Origin: Zygnema cylindricum
Taxonomy: Eukaryota; Streptophyta; Zygnematophyceae; Zygnematales; Zygnemataceae
Direction of reading: 5' to 3'
DNA: 64,000 bases
Assembly (NCBI GenBank): GCA_037447655.1
Contig: JBBHKE010001155.1
Location: forward strand, 126,001 to 190,000
The position numbers and the translations under genes were made by a program. Below are positions 44,217 to 56,470 of this stretch, piece by piece. How positions within the stretch are numbered: the first letter of the stretch is position 1; every line of letters starts with the position of its first letter. A model generated the notes under the pieces. That model was not told where the DNA came from and did no database searches. It saw only the letters and a list, made by a program, of their open reading frames with translations.

Positions 44217-45276
44217 AGTAGAAATTGATGGTTCTTATAGTATTTTTTAGGTGTAAATTAAAGTGCAGAAAAAGAAGCCGAGGCAGTCTGTCTCTAACTT
44301 CTCTCTCCAACTCCCATACTTGTTGCAGTCACTGAGAAGTTGGAAAGGAAGCTAGTGCCATGGCTCCCTGTGCTATCCAAAGATGTATAAGGTATGAAAG
44401 TAGTTGATTTACTAAAAGGATAGCTGTCGGTGACAAGATTAGATTTTGGTACCAACGGATAGGTAATGCCGCCGGTAGTCGGTAACCTCATCCATTTAGT
44501 CTAAGATTAGTGGTAGATGATATAGGGTTTGATAAATATATAAACGTTAACATATAGGCTAATTCATTTAACTTTAACTATATACGGAATACATAGAGTG
44601 AGTTATGAAAAGTACGGATTACGAGTACAGAGAAGAAATAAGTACCGCGCATTTGTTTCGATAGCGAACCAAATACATCGCAAATATTTATGACGGTTAT
44701 GATTGAAATCGGCATTCAATCAGACAGCCGGAATGAATGCCGAGATCACAGAAGAAAATTTCGGCGGTTTATGGTTGCCAAAACATGGGATGACACGTGG
44801 CACTTTGACATTGGATTTCGACATCGCGAAGGATTACGGAAACGAATCCAGATAAGACATGTGTTGATATTTTGGTCATGTCGTACAATGTTCGTTAATA
44901 AAATACACCAGCTGCTGTACCTTTCTATACAGTATAGTAATATGATTGGTGTCGTACTTCAGAAATAAATTTTTAGTGAGAGATAGGATTAGAAAAATAT
45001 GGTAGATAGGACCCTCTCTCCTAGATAGCTTTTGTACAAAAGGTCAACTTTGACCCTCCATAACTTACTGCTCAGGGGAGTCTTGCCTTCAGAGGAAAAA
45101 AAAATCATTTTGCTCTCGACTCAGGGGAGTCTTGCCTTCATAGGGGTGCAGGTGGTCAGAGTTTTTGTCTGCCAAGGTGGCAGTTGTTTTTGCTGAAACA
45201 CAAAGGGGTCAAGGTTATCCTAGAGCCTTCTTCCAAGCTAACCCTTTAGAGGACCTATGGAAGTCTCAGAATTGCA
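44217..45276 (+). repeat. Element B1 5' LTR
   Basis: 1060 bp. It carries the gttgcagtcactgag and ccatgg phrases shared with other LTRs, an antisense tRNA-like block around 44430-44500 and the gag ATG at 45257-45259. Confidence 0.9.
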
Positions 45277-46230
45277 GATTATGGGCCAACCCTCTAGGTG
45301 ACCCATTTTTAATGGAACTGGTTTCATATACTGGGAAAGTATGATGACAGGAGCTCTATGCGAGAAAAGGTTTTGGGGGATAGTGAGTGGACGAGTGGGG
45401 GGTCCATCAAGTCTTGGAATCCCTCCAGGGTTTGGAGGAAGCAGATTCACAAGGAAAGCATATCCATCTTCAACAGAGGAGACAAAAAAGGAGAGGTAGT
45501 GGACAAAGGAACGGAGAACGAGATGACCACATCTCTAGCAATTGGTTCGGCATTCATGTCACCTTTTTCGAGGAACGAGGAGAATCATACTGATACCTAG
45601 GACTTCGACAATATGGCGGCAAAGCACTTAATCCTCCGCCATGTTACTCAAGAACTTGCATGTCCTCATTTGCAGGTAGAAAGGGCATCCCATATTTGGA
45701 AGGCTCTCATAGAGATGTACCAAAGTGGTATGATTCAGCAACAACAGTTGGCGGATTAGAAAATTAAAAACTATGTATACAAAGGGGGTAAGATGTTAGA
45801 TTTTTGCAATGAGCTAGCTTTACTTTTCATAGAGCTAGAGAGTGCTAGAAAATATTTTAGTGAAAAAGAATAAGGTTAATTGTCTACTAGTGAAGTTACC
45901 CAAGGAGTTGAAGAACATAGTCAACCGTGTGCAGGACTTGTCGGACTCAAGGTGGATATGGAACTAAGTGGTAGGGATGATTCTCGATCGGGAGAATAAG
46001 ATTGAGATCCGAAGGGGAGGAAATAGTGGGCAAGCCCTGGCACCTGGGACCGATTGAAGGAACAAGGATTCTTGGAGACAGGTCAAAAATTACGGAGGGG
46101 GGGAGCAGAAAAATCAGACTGACGAGTTTGGACCAAGGGCTCCCAAGGGTTTATGTCATTTGTGTAAAAAACCAGGGCACTATATGGCGAAGTGCTCTAA
46201 GCTAACTGAGTTTTGATTAAAATAGGGGCA
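45257..46230 (+). pseudogene. Element B1 gag with zinc knuckle
   Basis: The start codon is in the LTR: MEVSELQ, then IMGQPSR over the primer-binding site (45277-45292), then a tga (45304-45306). Gag continues FNGTGFIYWESMMTGAL, WGIVSGRV and PPGFGGSRF. After further stops and shifts an intact zinc knuckle, CHLCKKPGHYMAKC, lies at 46154-46195. Confidence 0.85.
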
Positions 46231-47703
46231 GACTGGTAGAACCCCGAGAGGAAAGAAAAAAGCCCTTGTGACACAAGTACATGAGGTGGAATCCGAAGAA
46301 GAGGACGACGAGCTCCAATTGGATGAGGAGTTGGAAGCGACAAATGAGGTAGAAATTCCACGAAAGCATAAATATGCTTTCAGTGGATTAAAAGGTGAAG
46401 CAAGCTAGATTGTAGATTCAGGTGCCTCCATGCACATGTGTAAAGATAAACACCTGTTCACTAAGATAAGAAAGATTTCTACAGTAGAGATAGAGTACGG
46501 GGATGAAAGGATAGTTACTACTACTCTTGTAGGATCGGTGTAGGATCGGTACGTCTGAAAGTGTTAGTAGAAAAAAAGACATCCATAGTTACATTCTCTA
46601 ATGTATTGTTTATTCCGGAGCTGAAAAAAAACCTCATGTCTACTTCTATATTAGATGATAAGGGTTTTGATACTTGAACTAGGAAAGGAGTCTTTATTGC
46701 TAATTTTGAGGAGGAAATCTATTTCACTCCTGAAAAATGTAGCTAAGGGATGTTTAGGATTATTTTAAGCAATGAAAAGAAGAAACTTTATTATGCTCGT
46801 GTTCATAATATAATGATATGGCATGAGAGGTTTGGGAATAAAAATCTAGATAAGCTAAGAGAGATGAGAAAGATAGGAGTGGTAAAAGGGATTCAGTTCG
46901 GTGAGAGTGAGAATCTAAGTGATTTTAGTAGAATTCTCAAAGTCAAGCACAAAGATTACACTTTCCCAAAACAACCACCTATAAGGGAGAAAAGATTCTA
47001 GATTTAGTACACACAGATATTTGGGGACCAACCAAAGTGCCCTCACCTGGGGGGAAGAGATTTATGATGACGATCATTGATGATTGGTCTACGTATTCCA
47101 GGGTTTATTGTTTGAAAAACAGGTCAAAAGCTCAAGATTTATTTAGACAATATAAAGCATGGAGCGAAAAACTCCATGAAACTCCAATCAAGAGAGTAAG
47201 GAGTGAGAATAGTGAAGAGTTTTCTTCTAACCAGTTTGAGGATTTTTTGAGGGAAGATGGAGTTCAACACCAAAAGACAGTTCCTGAAAACCTGGAACAG
47301 AATGGGGTAACTGAACGATTAAATAGGACACTAAGTGAGAATGCTAAAAGTGTGTTGTCGGATAAGAAGATAGGAAAAAAGTTTTGGGCAGAAGCAATGA
47401 ACTGTGCTAATTAACTCAAAAATAGAGTTCTTACCTCAACTATAAAAGGTCAAACACCTTATGAGAGATGAACCGACCGAAAACCACTTAAAGGTTTTCG
47501 GTAGTCAAGTATTTAGTCTAGATACATATTGGTCTAATTGGAAGCTAGATCCTAAAGGAAAACCGGGATACTTATTAGGATATGATGAGGATGTTAAAGG
47601 ATATAGAGTTTACAATCTAAAAAGGAAAGATATAATCTTAGTAAAGCATCTAGTAGTTATGGATGAAGGAAAGTCTGTGGATCCCTTCAAGTATACAAAG
47701 TGA
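46231..47703 (+). pseudogene. Element B1 protease and integrase
   Basis: The protease site is VDSGASMHMC (Asp at 46415-46417). The gag-pre-integrase His pair survives in part (46820-46880), but its CxxC is damaged (DFSRILK). The integrase core has TIIDDWSTYSR (47071 on), SEN for the usual SDN, i.e. Glu for the second Asp (~47212), and EQNGVTERLNRT with its Glu (~47300). The C-terminal FGSQVFSLD region ends near 47703. Stops near 46675, 46745, 47001 and 47414. Confidence 0.88.
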
Positions 47704-47811
47704 GTAAAAATCAGATTTGAGTCAAAAAATTCCGATGACTTTCAGCTTCCTAACTATCCAGGTTTTAGAGAAGATGACATTATTGCAGGTTCAAATCAGA
47801 TCGAAAAGGAC

Positions 47812-49593
47812 TTGGTTGCGGAAACTCCAGTGACAATACCCGAAGCGAAAGACGTGGTGGAAAATGATTCGGAATCAAGGGATAGGGGAGAAGCTGAGAT
47901 TGTTCGAAAGAACCCACGAGAACCATCTATTCCAGCCACAGTTTTTGAGGGGGGAAGGAGAAGTAGCAAAAGATTGCAAGAAAGACATGTTAAAAACAAG
48001 GTAACAAAACTTTCTCATCAAGATGAACCTCAAAATTATGGAGAGGCGATGACTTTTCCAGAAACGAACCGGTGGAAGACAGCCATCAATGAGAAGATGG
48101 CCTCAATTATGGCAGCCAATACTTGGGAGCTGGTGGATTGTCCACCTAAACGAAAACCAATCGGTTGTAAGTGGGTTTTCAAATTAAAATTAAACCCGGA
48201 TAATACCATTTTGCGTTACAAAGCTTGATTAGTGGCAAAAGGATTTACACAGAAAGAAGGAATCGACTACAAGGAAACCTTTGCCCCGGTCGTCAGATTT
48301 CCCTCAATCCGCTTACATCTCAGTCTGGCAGCAGCGGAAGACATGGAGGTGCACCAGATGGACATCAAGACAACCTTTTTGCATGGAGAATTGGAAGAGG
48401 ATATCTTCATGCGACAACCCGAAGGACTTGTGGAGGAAGGAGAGGAGAGTATGGTATGTCGGCTGATTAAATCACTTTATGGTTTGAAACACACGCCTTG
48501 ATAGTGGAATAAGAAGCTTGATGAGTTTCGTACCGATCACGGATATATCAAGATCAGCTCAGATCGCTCAATTTATGTTTTTGAAGATGAGGAAGGTGTT
48601 ATATTTATTGCAATTTATGTTGATGATTTGTTTTTTTTTAAATAATCAATGGAAAAAATTAATAAAATGAAAACCGATCTTAAGGGGAGATTTGAAATAA
48701 AGGATATGGGGGAAGCAAAATATATTTTGGGAATTGAAGTAGACAGAGACCGAGAAGAAATGATTATAAGATTGACTCAAAAAAAAACAATAGGGAACAC
48801 GCTGGAAAAATTTAAGATGGATAAAGGCAATAGTTGTACATTTCCAATGGAGTTAAAGAAGGGAAGTGAGGGGAGTGAGGAAGAAGAAGTCATAGTCTTA
48901 CACGAAGAATTAAGTCCTGAAGAACAGAAGTTCATGTAGACTGTTCCTTACAAGCAAGTAGTGGGAAACCTAATCTAGCTGCGGCTGTAGGAGTGTTGAG
49001 TAGAAGTCTAAATGCTACCACTAAGAAGGATAAGGAAGCAGCTAAGAGAGACCTTAGATTTGATATGAACTAGGGATATATGGTTGCATTTCGGTGAGGA
49101 GAATATTGACATCACTACTTGGAGTGATGCTAGTTATGGTGATGCTCCGATAACGAGATGTACTTCTGGATATGTATTATATGTGGGTGAATGGGCTTGC
49201 TGTTGGAGTAGCAAACCGCAATAGGTTATTGCTCAGTCCACCATGGAGGCTCAGTATATGGCCTCTTGCTCTGCTATTAAAGAATTGATGTGGGTCAAGT
49301 TATTACTTGGTGAGCTTGGTCACCTTAAGAGTGGTGTGCTGAATTTTTTTGTGATAATCAGGAAGCGATCCCTATTTCTGCCAATCCTAAACATCATTCT
49401 GAAGCGAAACACATGGAAATTAGACTTAGCTTTGTTAGAGGGAAAGTAGAAAACAAAAAAATAAGTTTATAGTACTAACCAGATAGCGAGATGATAGCAG
49501 ATATGATGACCAAACCTGTGCCTTCCCCTAAGCTAATTTTCTCCAGGGAAAAGTGTGGTCTGAAATTAAAGAGTGACTAGAAAATAAGGGGAG
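47812..49593 (+). pseudogene. Element B1 linker, reverse transcriptase, RNase H
   Basis: A charged linker leads to WELVDCPPKRKPIGCKWVFK and the RT start (48120-48228). RT continues after a tga with [37 protein letters not shown] and an intact YVDD (48616-48627). RNase H is represented by SDASYGD (~49120), a TMEAQYMAS block (Gln for the usual Glu) and a CDNQ motif lost to a one-base insertion in a T run near 49350. The polypurine tract (aaaataaggggag, 49581-49593) abuts the 3' LTR. Confidence 0.9.
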
Positions 49594-50652
49594 TGTAGAA
49601 ATTGATAGTTTTTATAGTATTTTTTAGGTGTAAAATAAAGTGCAAAAAAAGAAGCCGAGGCAGTGTGTCTTTAACTTCTATCTCGAACTCCCACACTTGT
49701 TGCAGTCACTGAGAAGTTGGAGAGGAAGCTAGTGCCATGGCTCCCTATGCTATCCAAAGATTTATAGGGTAGGAAAGTAGTTGATTTACTAAAAGGATAC
49801 TTGTCGATTACAAGATTAGATTTTGGTACCTACGGATAGGTAATGCCGCCGGTAGCCGGTAACCTCGTCCATTTAGTCTAAGATTAGTGGTAGATGATAT
49901 AGGGTTTAATAAATATATAAACGTTAACATATAGGCTAATTCATTTTACCTCAACTATATACGGGATACATAGAGTCAGTTATGATAAGTACGGATTACA
50001 AGTATAGAGAAGAAATAAGTACCGCGCATTTGTTTCGATAGCGAAACAAATACATCACAAATATTTATGACGACTATGATTGAAATCGACATTTAATCGG
50101 ACGGCCGGAAAGAATGCTGAGATCGCGGAAGAAGTTTTTGGCATTAAATGGTCGCCGCCACATCGAATGATATGTGGCACCACAAAATTGGATTTCGGCA
50201 TCCTCAAGAATTACGGAAACAAATCCAGATAAGACACGTGTCTACATTTTGGTCATGTCGAACAATGTTCGTACATAAAGTACAGCGACAGCTGTACCTT
50301 TATGTACAGTACAGTATAATGATTTGTGCCGTACGTAAGTAGATAGAGTTTTATAGAGAGATAGGACTTAGAAAAATTTGGTAGATAGGACCCTCTCTCC
50401 GAGAGAGCTTCTGTACAAAAGGTCAACTTTATCCCTTCATAACTTACTGCTCAAGGGAGCAAATTCAAAGAAAAAAAAAATATTTTTGCTATCAACTCGG
50501 GGGAGTCTTGCCTTTGCAGGGCTGCACGTGGTTAGAGCTTTTGTTTGCCAGGGTAGTAGTTATTCTTCTTGAAACAAGAAGGGGTCAGGGTTATCCTAGA
50601 GGCTTCTTGCAAGCTGTCCATTCTGAGGACTTATGGAGGTCTCAAAATTGCA
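49594..50652 (+). repeat. Element B1 3' LTR
   Basis: 1059 bp, TGTAGAAATTGATAG to CAAAATTGCA, with ATG at 50633-50635 in the same place as in the 5' LTR. Element H's integrase follows without a gap. Confidence 0.9.
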
Positions 50653-50829
50653 TCTTATCCTTTTGATAATTTTTTGAAAAAAAATGGCTTCTCTTGTGAA
50701 CTTACTGATTTGTACACAACGGAACAAAATGGAATGGTTGAGGGAGTCAATTGATTTTTGATTCAATGTGCTTACTCTATGATGGCCGATAAAGGTGTGG
50801 ATCCAAAAAGGTAAAGGTGGGAGGAAGCT
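50653..50829 (+). pseudogene. Element H integrase, continued
   Basis: The frame SYPFDNFLKKNGFSCELT continues what element H left off at GGE before B1, then TTEQNGMVEGVN (third integrase block, Glu retained) and MMADKGVDPKRWEEA. It is cut at 50830 by an LTR fragment. Confidence 0.8.
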
Positions 50830-51164
50830 TGCAATTCTGTGTCCTCCATTGGACTACAGAATATTGGAAGCCTCTAGATAGTATTTAACTATCCCACTTT
50901 AAGCCACGACCACTGCTATCCTAAAAGGCAAACTGACAATTTGACTGCACCCCTATGCAGCCTGGACTCCCTTGAGTCCGTAGCAAAAAGAATTACTGAA
51001 AACGGCCAACCAGCCGATAAGTTATGATGCATTGAAAATGACAATTTGTACAAACTCTCAAAGGGAGAGGTGACTACCTACCAATATTTTTCTAAGTCCT
51101 GACTCCTAATAACTTCAATCTACTGAAGTACGGACCAATCAAATTACTGTACCGTACCAAAAAG
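50830..51164 (-). mobile_element. Partial family E-like LTR next to assembly gap
   Basis: It starts TGCAATTCTGTGTCCTCCATTGGAC, the inner end of an E-type LTR in minus orientation, and follows E's LTR to the run of Ns. The rest is hidden by the gap. Confidence 0.75.
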
Positions 51165-51174
51165 NNNNNNNNNN
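51165..51174. other. Assembly gap, 10 N
   Basis: Ten undetermined bases. LTR pieces in opposite orientations lie on the two sides, so the true gap size and the join are uncertain. Confidence 0.98.
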
Positions 51175-51276
51175 TGAGTCTCATCCGTGGAACGATCTTC
51201 GGAGATCCTATTGGAGTCAAGAAATTCGAAACAAACTTATAACGATCAGGGTGTTAGCAATATTCAAACAAAGCTT

Positions 51277-51555
51277 AAAGAACTGAGGTTATCCTAGAGG
51301 CTTCTAGCAAGGTGCCTACTCTGAGTACCTATGGACGTCTGAGAGTTGCACACTACCTTATAACTTATCGGTTGGTTGGCCGTTTTCAGTGATTCTTTTT
51401 TCTACGGACTCAGGGGAGTCTAAGCTGCATAGTGGTGTTGTTAGACTATGATTGTTTTTGCTAGGGGAGCAGTGATTGTGGCTGAAAGTGGGCTAGTTAA
51501 AAACTATCTAGAGGCTTCATGAATTCTGTAGTCCAATGGTGGACACAAAATTGCA
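51277..51555 (+). mobile_element. LTR scraps: family B end and family E-like end
   Basis: 51277-51350 matches the last part of family B LTRs (ggttatcctagaggctt...gagttgca). 51351-51555 then matches the end of an E-type LTR in plus orientation, closing with ATGGTGGACACAAAATTGCA, the counterpart of E's ATGGGGGACACAAAATTGCA. No internal sequence follows either. Confidence 0.65.
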
Positions 51556-51558
51556 TCA

Positions 51559-52070
51559 TGTTATGTCACTCATCAAGACTCCTCGAATTTCGTCAAAGAA
51601 TCCTAGACGTCCAAAATTTATCATCGTGTGATTGAAGCGATTTTGCGTCCCTCCTACTTGAAAAATAACGACGGCCTTTGTCGAAATTCCGTCACTCTTA
51701 TTTAGCATCGTTGATGTTGCGCTGCTTGCTCTCAAAGTCCACTTGACGAAACAACGTTGTATCATCAAATATTTTCCGTACCGCGACCACGTCTTATGTC
51801 ATAAATGCGTCACATTATGTATCGAACGGGCAACATACTTTTACAACATTTCAAATATTCGAATCGGATGGCTCTGCGATCCACCTTCCATTTCTCAACG
51901 CCCTCCGCGCCACTCAATTTGTCCCTCATGTCCCCATAATTTTATTTGTACATTTACTCCCTAAATCCGCAAATTCATTCGAACTTCCATTCGAATCACC
52001 ACATTACTTCAGGTAACTAATTACGCACGCGAATGTTGCGTGCGCACAAAACTAACTTTTCAAAACAACA
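51559..52070 (-). mobile_element. Partial family F LTR (F3)
   Basis: The end matches F1 and F2 closely (acgcac...actaacttttcaaaacaaca, to 52070), and ttccatt-cgaatcaccacattacttcag matches F1. The start TGTTATGTCAC at 51559 is plausible but its flanks (CATCA/AGTAT) do not match, so this copy is about half length and its left edge is uncertain. Confidence 0.6.
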
Positions 52071-52635
52071 AGTATTACAATGCCTTGTGGGGGTAAAAGC
52101 GTGTTACGATAGCTAGTTGACAGTTTAGAGGGTTGGTGCGTGGATTGGGTTTCATTAGACCCAATTGTATTGAGCACCTCCATTTCCCAACTTTTTTTGT
52201 TTGTAATCTAGTTGTGAGTGGCCTTGCGCTTTTTGTAATTGCCTCGAGTGGGATTTATTGCTTAGATCTGGCTGTCGGAGGCTCTAGATAGTTGTCTTTT
52301 TCTTTGTTTTGTCATAGATCATCACCTTAGTGTGCTTAGATATCAATTTTTCTACCTTTATAGATCAGGTGTTTCGGCCTTGCCAACTTGTTTGCAAGGT
52401 AAAAGGTTTTAGTAACGCGGCTGTTAGATAGATCTCCTCATCGAGGCCTTCATAACGACTTAACGGTTTGTTTGATACGCATGGCTTAGTTCTCACTTGT
52501 TGCATTTCGGATAGACTGTTTTCATTACTCTATTGTATTTGTTTCCATTTTCCTTTTACGCCCAGCGATTCGAACAATTTGAATCTTCGTTCCGAGTCTA
52601 CCCGTAGTGGTGTCGCTTTTCGTCCATCACCTGTA
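52071..52635. other. Unassigned stretch between F3 and B2
   Basis: No coding frame. It lies to the left of B2's target site and may be part of the LTR of element I into which B2 inserted, but I cannot show this. Confidence 0.4.
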
Positions 52636-53702
52636 TGCAACTCTTAAACCTCCATAGGTCCTCAGAATGGACAGCTTGCAAGAAGCCTCTAGGATAACCC
52701 TAACCCCTTTGTGTTTCAACAAGAAAAATTACCACCCTAGCAAACAAAAACTTTGACCACCTCCAACTTTGTGAAGGCAAGACTCCCTTGAGTCAATAGA
52801 AAAAAAAATCTTTGAATTTGCTCATCTGAGCAGTTAGTTATGGAGAGTCAAAGTTGACCTTTTTATACAGAAGCTCTCTAGGAGAGAGGGTCCTATCTTA
52901 CAATTTTTTCTAAGTCCTATATCTCTTTAAAACTCTATCTACTGATGTATGGCACCAATCATATCGCACTTGCGTACACAAAAGTACAGGTGTCGGTGTA
53001 CTTTATGTATGGATATTTTACGACATGGCCTAAATAGCAACACGTGTTATATCCGGATTCGCTTCCTTAATCCCCGGAGATGCCGCGATCCAATGTCATT
53101 CTACTACGTGTCATCTGATGTGGCGATGTCCAAAAACTGTTGAAATCCTCTTCCGCGATCTTGGAATTCATTAACGCCGTCCGATTAAATGCAGATTTAA
53201 TCATAGCCGGAATAAATACCTGCGCGATATTCGTTTCGCTATCGAAACAAATGCGCGGTAATTGTTTTTTGTCTGTACCTTAATCCATTCTTTTACATAA
53301 CCAAACCTATGTATCCTGTAAATAGTTTCGGTTAAATGAATTTATCAGCGTACTAATGTTTATTTAATTATCAAACATTATGTAATCTAACACTAGTCAT
53401 AGATTAAATAAAAGGTACCGCCTACCAACGACTTAGACGGGCGGTAGATACCAGGATGAAATCCTGGATCCGACAGGTCTACTTTTAGTAAATAAACTAA
53501 TTTACTACCGTAAATCAACAAATCTACTACCCGTAAATCTCAAGATAGCATAGGCAGCCATGGCTCTAACTTCCTCTCTGACTTTCAGTGACTGCAACAA
53601 GTGTGGGAGTTGAAGAGAGAAGTAAGAGGCATACTGCCTTGGCTTCTTTTCTGCATTTTATTTTAGACCTAAAAAATACTAAAAGAACCTTCAATTTCTG
53701 CA
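52636..53702 (-). repeat. Element B2 3' LTR
   Basis: 1067 bp, starting TGCAGAAATTG on the minus strand after the polypurine tract (53703-53719) and ending AAGAGTTGCA. Confidence 0.92.
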
Positions 53703-55170
53703 CTCCCCTTATTTTCTAGTCTATTTTCAATTTCATACCACACTTCTCCCTGCAGAAAATTAGCTTAGGGGAAGGCACAGTTCTGGTAATTATATCTGCT
53801 ACCATCTTGCTATTTGGTCGGTACTCTAAATTGATTATTTTGTTTTCTAATTTCTCTCTAACAAAGTTGAGTCTAATGTCCCTGTGTTAGGCTTTAAAAT
53901 GATATTTAGGATTGGCAGAAATAGCGATTGCTGCCTGATTATCACATAAAATTTTCTTCACACCACTTTTAAGGTAACCAAGCTCACTAAGCAAAGACTT
54001 GACCCACATCAATTCTTTTACAGTAGAGCAAGAGGCCATATACTCAGCCTCGATGGTGGACTATGCAATAACCTTTTGCTGTTTGCTACTCCAACAACAA
54101 GCCCCATCACCCACATATAATATATATCTAGAAGTTTATCTCCTCATCGGAGCATCACCACAAGTGGCATCACTCTAAGTAGTGATGTCAGTATTCCCCC
54201 CACCCAAATGCAACCATATATCCCTAGTTCCTATCAAATATCTAAGAACTCTCTTAGCTGCCTCCCAATCCCTTTTAGTGGGAGCATTTAGACTTCTACT
54301 TAGTACTCCTATAGCTGCAGCTAAATCTGGCCGGGTAAAATTCATAAAATAGATTAGGCTTCCCACTACTTGCTTGTAAGGAATAGTCTGCATGACTTCT
54401 GTTCTTCAAGACTTAATTCCTCGTTTAAAACTATGACTCCTTCCTCACTCCCCTCACTTCTTTTGTTTAACTCGATTGGAGTTGTACAACTATTAGCTTT
54501 ATCCATCTGAATTTATTCCAACATGTTACCTATTGTTTCTTTTTGAGTCAGTCTTATAAAATTTCTTTCTTAGTCTCTTCTACTTGAATTCCCAAAATAT
54601 ATTTTGTCTCCCCCATATCCTTCATTTTTAATCTCCTTTTAAGATCGGTTTTCAGTTTATTATTTTTTTCCATTAATTTACTTAAAACCAGCAAATCATC
54701 ACCATAAATTGCAATAAATATAACACCTTCCTTATCTTTAAAAACATAGATTGAGTGATCTGAGCTGATCCAGATATATCCCAGACCGGTAAGAAACTCA
54801 TCAAGCTTCTAATTCCACTGTCGAGGCGTGTGTTTCAAAACATAAAAGGATTTGATCACCCGGCATACCTTACTCTCCTCTCCTTCCTCCACAAATCCTT
54901 TGGGTTGTTGCATGAAGATCTCCTCTTCCAATTCTCCGTGCAAAAAGGTTGTCTTGATGTCCATCTGGTGCACCTCCTTGTCTTCTGGTGTTGTCAGACT
55001 GAGATGTATGCGGAGGGAGGGAAATCAGACAACCAATGCAAAGGTTTCCTCGTAGTCAATTCATTTATTTGTGTAAATCCTTTTGCCACTAATCGCGCTT
55101 TGTAACGCTTAATGGTGTTATCCGGGTTCAGTTTTAATTTGAAAACCCTTTTAGAACCGATTGGTTTTCA
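53703..55170 (-). pseudogene. Element B2 reverse transcriptase and RNase H
   Basis: RT runs from [13 protein letters not shown] (~55130) through MDIKTTFLHGEL (~54950) to an active site reading YGDD, Gly for Val, near 54700. The connection region KQVVGSLIYFMNFTRPDLAAA is intact at 54175-54393. RNase H has SDATCGDAPMRR-type and ESM-type blocks broken by stops near 54060 and 54175, and CDNQAAIAISA near 53930. It ends in the polypurine tract next to the 3' LTR. Confidence 0.88.
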
Positions 55171-56470
55171 GTTAGGTGGACCATCCACCAACTCCCAAGT
55201 ATCGGCTACTTTAATTGAGGCCTTCTCCTCATTGATGGCTGTCTTCCACCGGTTCCTTTTTTGACAAGTCATCGCCTCACCATAAGTTCGAGGTTCCTCT
55301 TGATGAGATAGTTTTGTTACGTTATTATTAACCTTTTTTTTGTGCGATCTTTTGCTACCTCTCCTTCCCCCATCAAAATCTGTGGCCGGAATAGATGGTT
55401 CTTGTGGGTTCTTTCGAACACTATTGGTTTCTCTCCTGTCCCTTGATTCCGAATAAATTTCCACCACGTCTTGTGCTTGAGGTAGAGTTGTCACAGGAGT
55501 TTCCGCAGCCGAGTTCTTTTCGGTCTGATTTGTATCTGCAAGAATGTCATCATTTCTAAAACCTGGATAGTTAGAAGCTCAAAGTCATTGAAATTTTCTG
55601 ACGCAAATCTAATTTTGACTGACTTTGTATACTTGAAGGGATCCACAGACTTTCCTTCATCCATAACTAATAGATGTTCTACTAAGATTATATCTTCCCT
55701 TTTTAGATCATAAACTCTAGATCCTTTAACATCCTCATCATATCCTATTAAGTATCCTAGTTTTTCTTTAAGATTTAGCTTCTAATTAGACCGATCTGTA
55801 CCTACACTGACTACTTGACTTTGAAAACCTTTAAGTGAGATATGTCTGGTTTTCGGCCGGTCCATCTCTCCTAAGGTGTTTGACCTTTTATAGCTGAAGT
55901 AAGAACCTTATTTTTGCGGTAATTAGCATTGTTCATTGCTTTTGCCCAAAACCTTTTTCATATTTTATTATCAGACAACATATTTCTAGCACTATCACTT
56001 AGTGTTATATTTAATCTTTCAGCTACCCCAATCTGTTCCGGGTTTTCTGGAATTGTCTTTTGGTGTTGGACTCCATCTTCCCTCAGAAAATCCTCAAACT
56101 GGTTAGAAGTATATTTTTCACCATTGTCACTCCTTACTCTCTTGTTGGAGTTTCATGGAGTTTTTCGCTCCATGCTTTATATTGTCTAAAACAATCTTGA
56201 GCTTGTGACTTGTTTTTCAAAAAATACACCCTGGATTAGCGAGACCAATCATCAGTGATAGTCATCATAAATCTCTTCCCACCTGGGTGAGGGCACTTTG
56301 GCTGGTCCCTAAATATCACTATTTACTAAATCTAGAATTTTTTCTCCTTTATAGGTGGCTATTTTGGGAAACGGTAATCTGTGTGCTTTACCTTCAACAC
56401 ATCCACTACAATCCCTTAGATTCTCACTCTCACCGAACTTAATCCCTTCCACCACTCCCATCTTTTTCAT
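55171..56470 (-). pseudogene. Element B2 integrase and linker
   Basis: From 56470 downward: CSGC-type zinc region degraded (CSGCVEGKAHR near 56400), core with TITDDWSR (~56255), SDNGEKY (~56125) and EQIGVAERLN (~56030), C-terminal FGFQSQVVSVGT-type remnant (~55815), then the charged linker (55168-55494). Single-base shifts near 56140 and 56290 and several stops. Confidence 0.82.

Larger units (their letters stand above)
44217..50652 (+). mobile_element. Copia element B1, full-length but decayed
   Basis: LTRs 44217-45276 and 49594-50652 run (T)GTAGAAATTG...ATTGCA. It sits within element H's integrase, which resumes at 50653. The first T of the 5' LTR is altered (AGTAGAAATTG) and no clear target duplication remains. 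All copia domains are present in order, with many stops. Closest relative here: B2. Confidence 0.9.
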
